From positions 2,550,182 to 2,614,181 of the forward strand of contig CM119263.1 in the NCBI GenBank assembly GCA_051294375.1: a stretch of 64,000 bases of DNA, written 5' to 3'. The position numbers were made by a program, and so were the translations under genes. Each line of letters starts with the position of its first letter. The stretch's first letter is position 1. Shown piece by piece: positions 57,151-64,000 of this stretch. This DNA comes from Paraspadella gotoi (taxonomy: Eukaryota > Chaetognatha). The notes beneath the pieces were generated by a model. It ran no database searches. It was not told where the DNA came from and saw only the letters and a list, made by a program, of their open reading frames with translations.

Positions 57151-58953
57151 GTACGGCGTAACAATAACTTTTCGCAATCGCCATCGTGCGCCGGATTTCT
57201 TTTGGCGAAGTCGTGACCCTTTGGTCGGAAGGGAGGACGATGGAAAATAAACTGACCACCAAGACGCAGACCATTGAGGTACGCAGAATCTAATCCTTGG
57301 AGCAGAATAACTAATCCTTGGAGCTTAGGTCCAACTTATTCTCCCTTCGTGTTTTTCGCTATCGCACTTAATTTTGTTCCCAACCTACGTACCTACTTCT
57401 CCAGGCGGAGGATCAACCTCACGATTTCAAGGGCAAAAAATGACTCCGATTCGTCAGGAAAAAATGTACACGAGGTAAGTATTTTAACTTGGGTTTATTT
57501 GAAATATATTTGTATGACTTTTTATATTCATTTTGTTTTCTTTCGTCATGTTTGAGATTACATAGACGTTCTTTAACAACGCCAATATTTTTATTCTTCA
57601 ATGTTTTAAACAATCTCAACTTTACCCAAACATTTTTTAAAATATTTCTTGCAGTCGCTCCCAAGAATTCGGGGAAGAAAATTGTATTTTTTTGGAAACG
57701 ATTACGCTCAAAGTTCAAAAGGTAAGGTAGGCAATGAGGGTGAGGTAGTTCATTAAATTAAATGTTCATTTTTTTAAAAAATCTTCTCAGCTGAAAAGAA
57801 ATTAAAGTGTCGGTGCTGGAATAAGCCTGGAATGCCGAAAAGTATAGAGAAAAGAAAGCCGGGTAAGTTCCGTAACGAGGAATTTATACTCCTTACCTTT
57901 TCATCTTCTCTATTTTCAATTTTCTCAGCTCCAAGTTGCTCGCGACTTCTCAACGACGAAATCGTGAGCAAAGACATCGAATCCCAACCTCTCTCCAACG
58001 ACGTCGACTCGTCAAGTCACTTACCACGAGCAAGTCGGATTTAAGGGTCCTTCCTTCAACGGGCTGAGTTCCGTCAGGTCCCCCAAACTTCTTACTGCAT
58101 GAGAAGAGCCGAGGTTAGTCACGATTGCTTCGTCTCGTTTTCTATCTTCTATTTACGGAATCAACCAAACACGTGATTTTAGATCCATTGGCTCATCCCA
58201 GTCAACTCGGGCGCCGATGTTTTCACTGACGGTCGAAAGATGCCCGTTTTCCCGCCGTGCCCACTTCTCTCATGACCGATCGAGGAAAGTAACAAGATAG
58301 AGGGCGACACTCTCGACTTGAGCTCCTCTTTGTTCCGAATTCCTTCAGCAAAAACAATCCTTCGATCAAAGTCGGTCGCGTCGAGGTTCGCTTCCTAATT
58401 ATAAATTAATTATCAATAGTGGGGAGTCGATGACAAGGCTTTTCATTTCGCCTCATCTCCACAGAGCGACGCGCCCGCCAAGATGCTCTTCCTCCGCAGC
58501 GGTCGCCCGATTTCTGCCGTCGCTGCCGCTGACGAAAACTAACTGGAGGCGACTCGCGCTTCGACGGTCCTGCCCGATCACGTGGGACGTCTCAGATCAC
58601 CAGCGGTCAAGTACCGTCGGGCGGCGATTCACACTCCCTCCTTTCACGTCTCGGCGTCGTGGAGGTTTGTTCAACCGGCGGTCCGGCTGTCATTGTATAT
58701 CTGATAAATCTATTCTAAATTCTATTCTATTCTATAGATCTATTCTACGGGATTGGTCTATTGCCGTACCACGGACGAATTTTGCCATGACCTGAACTCG
58801 CACAAGGTATTTATGTTAATTTTTTTGCGTCTATTTATACAATATACAATCCTTATACATCCTTTTTTGGTAGGCGATTACGATATGACGCCGGCTGCCT
58901 TAAAAATCATTCAAAACATTAAATGTCTGAACGACTTTCGCGGGAAAAAATGA
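57149..58953 (+). pseudogene. Unrecognised gene, copy 2, disrupted
   Basis: Collinear with the nine-exon gene at 49161-51018 but broken. GATGGAAAATAA at about 57240 has an extra A that creates an early stop in exon 1. Bases are missing in exons 2, 3 and 5 (for example CTCTCTCCAACGACG against CTCTCTCCCAACGACG), one is added at the exon 4 junction, and exon 8 loses its acceptor and most codons. Either a decayed duplicate or uncorrected sequence. Confidence 0.8.
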
Positions 58954-59253
58954 ATAAATATTTTATCATGACAATGCCAAAACTAAGTCGTTATTTGTAT
59001 TTGTTACACTCAAATACTTTGTTTGTTATGAAACAACTCTCAATTATTTGTTCAGAAATACAATTTTATTCATTGAACGTAGAATTAACAATAATTATTT
59101 AATTGTTATGGAATAGAAAATCAAATTCGGCTAACAGCTTGACTAGAAAGGCTCACGATGTTTGTTTTTTTTTAAAATAATACTGACGTAAACAATAAAA
59201 TGGATTAGAAAAATGTATAAGTTGATCAGTTGAAGAAAACTAATTTGCATGTT

Positions 59254-61494
59254 TTACAATTCCTCCTTGCTTTTATCTGCTTGCTTTTCTTCGCTCTCCT
59301 CTTTGCTCTCCTCTTCTTTGCTCTCTTTTTGTTCCTCATCAGATTCTTCCTCTTCTTCCTGCTCCTCCTCCTCCTCCTCCTCCACTTTTCCCACCGCTCT
59401 CCAAAAATTTCGTGAGCGCCTCCAGAGTTCGCGCTCCCTGATTTGTAATTTATAAACTAAATACAACTCGAAACGAGTTTAAACAATATCGTAAAGAACA
59501 AAACAAACTCGAACCTTATAGTCAACGACGCTGCCGTCGGCTTTAAAGTATTTGATGGTAGGAAAGCCTTGTACACGAACGTCTTTCAATTCGTTCGCCG
59601 TCGCGTCCATCTTAGTGATTAAGATTTCTGTGTTATCCTGAAATAAAAATACAAAAGTCAGGATTAGTCCCAATTAGCTAATCGAGACGCTCAACTCATT
59701 CTCGCCTCAAACTTTTCGGCCAGCTCGTTGTAGATCGGCTCCAGCTTCTTGCAATGACCGCACCAAGGAGCGTAGAATTCTACGAGGACATTTTTCCCTC
59801 CTTGGACGATAGATTCGAAGTTCGACCCGACGAGGACCTTGACGGGTTTCCGCGTCCCAATCTTCCGGCAGAGGCGCGGCTTTGAGGTGGCGCTGTCGAG
59901 GAATTGCGTTCACTGTCACTGATCCTCTCTATCTTAATAGTATTCTTTGACGACAGTCGAACTTACCTCCACTTCACCCGCCAAAACTTTCGTGGCAAAA
60001 ATTCGCAAATTGTCTTTCGCTCAATGTTGGATCTTCGGGTTTAAATCGCTCAGTGTCGTCGCTGAAGTTTACGCTCCAAATAATCGGCTCGATTTTATTT
60101 CCTGAGAAAAACGAAATTCTCTATCTAAAGATGAGTTATTAAATCTCTTTTTAAATTTCAGTGGTTCACCTTCTGAAGGTTCTTCCTCGTCGAAAAACCG
60201 CAGTACTCCCGCGTTACTTTCTTTATCCGCGTCGATCCACATGAACGACATCTTAAGCGAAAAAAAAAGCGTAACATATCATAACATGGACCTGGAAAAA
60301 ACCAACCTCCCTTCATACCCCCCACACTCGCGCGAACCTGGCCTTTAAACTCCGAGGCGACAGTTTTAACGGTCGCCTTGTGATCCTCGATATTGGCCAG
60401 AGTCCCGGACATGATGACGAGCATATGCTTCTTGATGTCGGAGGCGAAGACTCTGCTGGAGGAGGTGTCGTCAAACTCCGCACCGTCGGCACCAGATTCC
60501 GCTGAAAAGAGAAATCGGCACAAGTTTTAGCTATCGATCGAAAAAGCTAATGACGGCGAACGTACCTTGACGAAAGATTCGATGCCTTCCGGGTTAAAAG
60601 CCTCGCTCTCAGCCAGTAAAGTGAATTTTTTCCTCGTCGTAGTCAGAATAGAGAATCAAACCGGGTTTGTGCGTTTGCGCCTCCATGATCTTTTTGCGAA
60701 ACAGGAAGAGAATGTCAAAAACAAATCTTTCGTGACATAAAACTCAAAACATATTCTTTCACGATTTCGTAGTGATTAACTCACGTCCTTATCGTTCGTG
60801 ATGGCATATTCCACGCTGTCGTCTATATCGGCCGCTTTCACAAATGTTTTGACCTCTTCAGAATCCGGATTCGGAAAGTATCCAATGACGCAGGGAGACG
60901 TTGTCTTCTGGAATCTCTCCACCTGAGGAAAGGCGGAAAGAGAGCGATTAAGAAGACAGATGTTTGAGCTCAACTAAAAACCCCAAAATTATTTCAACCT
61001 CAGCAGCCGTGGCAAGCAGCCTGGCCGGATCGCCCGTCTTCTTCTTCAGCCAAGCGATGATCTGTTCGGTCTCTCTTCCTCCTTTGAAGTCGCGAGGAAC
61101 TCCGTTGACGAAGAACTTGATGGTGGGGAATCCTCTGACCTCAAACTGGCTTGCTAGCTGCTTCTCCGTAGTTGCGTCGACCTCAGAGATGGAAACGTTC
61201 GTTGCACATATGCTCTTATTCGTAGGCGAAAGTCTCGTTAAAAATCAACTAACTTTGGCGAGGCGGATGTCCGATTTTTCCTCTTCAGCTTCCGAGCTGC
61301 CTCCGCGTAATTCGGCGCGAGCGCTTTGCAGTGTCCACACCAGGGGGCGTAGAACTCCACCAGGATGTGTTGGTAGCTGAAGGATGGCATTCATGAAGTT
61401 CCTTGGTTCAGCACGAGAACCTCATCCTCTTCGGGAAATTCCTCGAAAAAGTTCTCGAAGGCAGAGCGAACAAGAGAAAGAAAAAGATTTTCAT
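59254..61494 (-). pseudogene. Protein disulfide isomerase, copy 2, multiple frameshifts
   Basis: Same exon layout as 51316-53557, including both CGHC-coding exons, the GC donor and the KEEL-coding end. It has single-base indels in most exons: an altered signal-peptide region near 61440-61475, a lost base in AAGGTTCCTTGG near 61400, an extra C in the acidic tail near 59392, an extra base near 59850 in the a' exon and an extra T near 60631. As written it cannot encode PDI. Assembly error is at least as likely as true pseudogenisation. Confidence 0.85.
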
Positions 61495-63134
61495 TTTTTA
61501 TTTCCTTTAAAAAAAAAAGGTTAATACAAATCTTTTTCTCGGTAAGATGAAGCAGAACAAGGTTTGTTTGTATTGTACCGTTGCTAAGCATTTTTCGTTC
61601 AAGATCCTCGTTAGTCTTTTAGTATCGTAGCTATGTTACGACAGGAAGTGTAACCGATAACTTTACGTTCTTTGAAACAAATATAACTGAAAATAATTTA
61701 AAAGACTTTACCTAATACGCGTTAGTTTTTCTTAACAGCTACATATTTTTTCAAGTTATTTGAAATTATTAAAAGGCATGCGTTTGTGGTTTGTTTACAC
61801 ACGCTTACTGCAAGTTTAAGTTTACCCGAAAAAAAAATGTAATTTCGAGTTTAACCGCGGTTTGGGAGACGCATAGTCTTAAGTGGAGAGGCCCGCTCAG
61901 GATCGATCTGGATTTCATCTCAAGTACGGAGTCGCGCTTCAACAACAACAACAACAACATCTTCATCGGATTCCAAACAAACAAAAGAAGAGTTGAGATT
62001 AACGCACTTCTGGGCGCCATCGAGAACAAAGAGGCCCTGAGTTTAAACCCACCCTAAAGGGCAAAGGGAATGGATTTGTATTTAAAAACCGTTCGTACCA
62101 TGATGGAAAGATAAGTCGCCTCAACTTTCCTTAGTTTCAGGAGCTATTAAAACTTGTAATATAATTTTATTTTAAATTCTTTTCTGATTTGATTGAGCTA
62201 TCTTTGATTCAAAATATAGGTATCGGTATATAACAATAAAGCATATGAAACTTGTTTAAAAAAAAGTATTAATAAAATTTATTTGATTTAAGTATATAGT
62301 ATTAAATTATAATATACAAAAAGCGTAATAAATAATATTGTACGCCACAGTTGTAATTTTAATCATATTTGATTAAGGTTAACTCATTTAAATGAGAAAA
62401 AAATTAAAATTATTGAATATATTAAATTAATTTTTTAAATTTTTTTAAAAAAGCCTCATAATTGTTCAGTTTTGTTTCTTTTCCATCATTGTATGTTCTT
62501 CATCGAAGAATGTTAAACTTCTATTACAACGGCACAATTCTCTCTCTCCTTTTTTATTATTACTATTTTCGTCTTCACTATCAAGTTTACATGTTTGTTT
62601 TTCCCTAAACACAGTTTATTTATACATTCTTACATCACCAGACGTAATTTGAACATGAGTAACGATTGAAATCCCGTTGTGCTATTAAATCGGAATAATG
62701 AATCATAATGATGACGAAGGCGACGCTATTATATTAACGATTTTATCGAGGCTCTTCGGTCCTCGTTATCCTTATACAAATCGATTTCCTTTTATTTTCC
62801 TTTTCATTCTCCTTTTTTCCCCTTTTCGTTCGAATACAAAATTTAACCGAATTTCGTAAATGGATGGATGACATCCGACGAAGCCGTATCTCAGATCGCT
62901 TGTCAAGATTTTTTGTCGTAAAATTCAATCAATCAAACTATTGCATCCATTGTCAAAGAATTCATTGTCCAGTTACACGAAGGTCTTTAAAGGTCTCGCC
63001 TATAATTGTGCTGGTTATAACTACATCTTATTCATAAACGAAATGGAAAATCGCTTTCTCAGAGAGTCGAATGGATAAGGGAGCCAAGGATGAGCTGACG
63101 CCAACGAAATTGCGATAACGAATCGCGTTTCCCA

Positions 63135-63168
<34 letters not shown>

Positions 63169-63505
63169 ATGAAACTCACCTCGATACGATAATTCGTAAC
63201 TCCGGGTTTCGGTCAACCCGACGACCACCACGAAAGTAAAATCCATCGACGGTTCACCTCGACTCACCTTCCATTCAAAGCTCTGGTCCCACGTAAACCT
63301 ACCCTGTCATTACGAATGTGGGGTCCGAACCTCGCGTCGAATTATCGGCCAATTATCGATGGGACATCGAAGGCCTTTTGTTCGCGAATGACGTTTTCAC
63401 GGGATCACAGACGAGACGATCGAAACGAGGGGGGGGGGATCGAAAAGAGGGAAAAGAAAAAAGGAGAAACAATGGCGTCCAATTCCGAGACATCGATTTT
63501 AAGTG

Positions 63506-63601
<96 letters not shown>

Positions 63602-63738
63602 ACTCCTCTCTCTCTCTCTTCTCTCTCTCTCCATCGTCGTCTCCCACTCCATCTCGTCAAGAGCTATTTTCCATTACCACCGGCGCCACGGACTACGGCA
63701 ATAAATCCCCCCTCATTTCTCCCCCTCTAAATCCACTC

Positions 63739-63824
<86 letters not shown>

Positions 63825-64000
63825 TCTTTCTTTCCCTAAGAAGGTCAATTTTTTTTCAACGGAAGCGTTTGCTTGATTGTTGAAGCGATTGTTACAAGCT
63901 TCTTAGAATACTAAATCTTTATTATTTAATGTCGCTTATCTTGACTAAAATTATTATATTATTTCTTGTTCTACTTTGAATCCTACGATTTCAGATATTC
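61495..64000. other. Remainder of copy 2
   Basis: Repeats the copy 1 features with small differences: the FNNNNNNIFIG fragment ending in TAA at 62055-62057, the candidate minus exon at about 63181-63304 (with one extra T), the MASNSETSIL exon at 63472-63502 and the CT microsatellites. Eight bases of copy 1 near 55108 are absent at about 63040. Confidence 0.7.

Larger units (their letters stand above)
57134..64000 (+). repeat. Duplicated segment, copy 2 (runs off the window)
   Basis: Direct repeat of 49146-56083. Differences are dominated by single-base insertions and deletions, many in homopolymers, with few substitutions. One block of about 100 bp in copy 1 (50750-50850) is replaced by about 60 unrelated bases at about 58725-58785. 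Copy 2 has real bases where copy 1 has ten N. Confidence 0.95.

Noticed and set aside
1-64000. tRNA or rRNA genes
   Set aside because: I looked for B-box-like GGTTCGAATCC patterns and acceptor stems and found none convincing; GTTCGAATCG near 4981 is inside a staufen exon.

Overview
The window is nuclear DNA from an invertebrate animal; I cannot narrow the phylum. Genes have many short GT-AG introns, often 50-100 nt. Their products are recognisable metazoan proteins: Staufen, CDV3, WASF/SCAR, PNISR, NELF-A, SECISBP2, SDHC, a CD225/dispanin protein, a BTB zinc-finger protein and protein disulfide isomerase. Coding exons are GC-rich. Spacers and introns are AT-rich and carry CT/GA microsatellites. 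I rebuilt gene models by hand from splice sites, reading phase and remembered family motifs; no alignment was run. CDS coordinates give the gene span, and exons are listed in the evidence.

Layout. 1-2140: gene-free, with a pyrimidine/purine-biased GC-richer block. 2141-26035: five minus-strand genes, staufen, CDV3, WASF, a small two-TM protein gene and PNISR. They are separated by AT-rich spacers holding a 609-bp fold-back element with an 8-bp target duplication, a minisatellite made from the last codons of WASF, and dispersed repeats. 26036-28769: repeat-rich divergent spacer. 28770-46592: seven plus-strand genes, NELFA, SECISBP2, SDHC, dispanin, a novel protein, a BTB-C2H2 protein and a C2H2 protein. 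The first five are packed with 188-361 bp between stop and next start. 46821-48198: minus-strand ankyrin-repeat protein. 49146-56083 and 57134-64000: a roughly 6.9-kb segment present twice in direct orientation. Each copy holds an unrecognised plus-strand gene convergent with a PDI gene. Copy 1 is open throughout. Copy 2 carries many 1-nt indels and one scrambled exon. A small coiled-coil gene lies between the copies.

Gene functions are mainly housekeeping: RNA localisation (Staufen), actin nucleation (WASF), splicing-related SR protein (PNISR), promoter-proximal pausing (NELF-A), selenocysteine incorporation (SECISBP2), respiratory complex II (SDHC) and ER disulfide formation (PDI). I see no prokaryote-style system, virus or complete autonomous transposon.

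The most interesting signal is that at least eight start codons have a 3' splice-acceptor-like pyrimidine-AG about 0-80 nt upstream. In the compact plus-strand run two of these acceptors follow an AATAAA signal by only 63-93 nt. That is the geometry expected of spliced-leader trans-splicing or operons, although short cis-spliced leaders are not excluded. Caution: assembly indels are evident (staufen exon 5, all of copy 2), and two runs of exactly 10 N occur.
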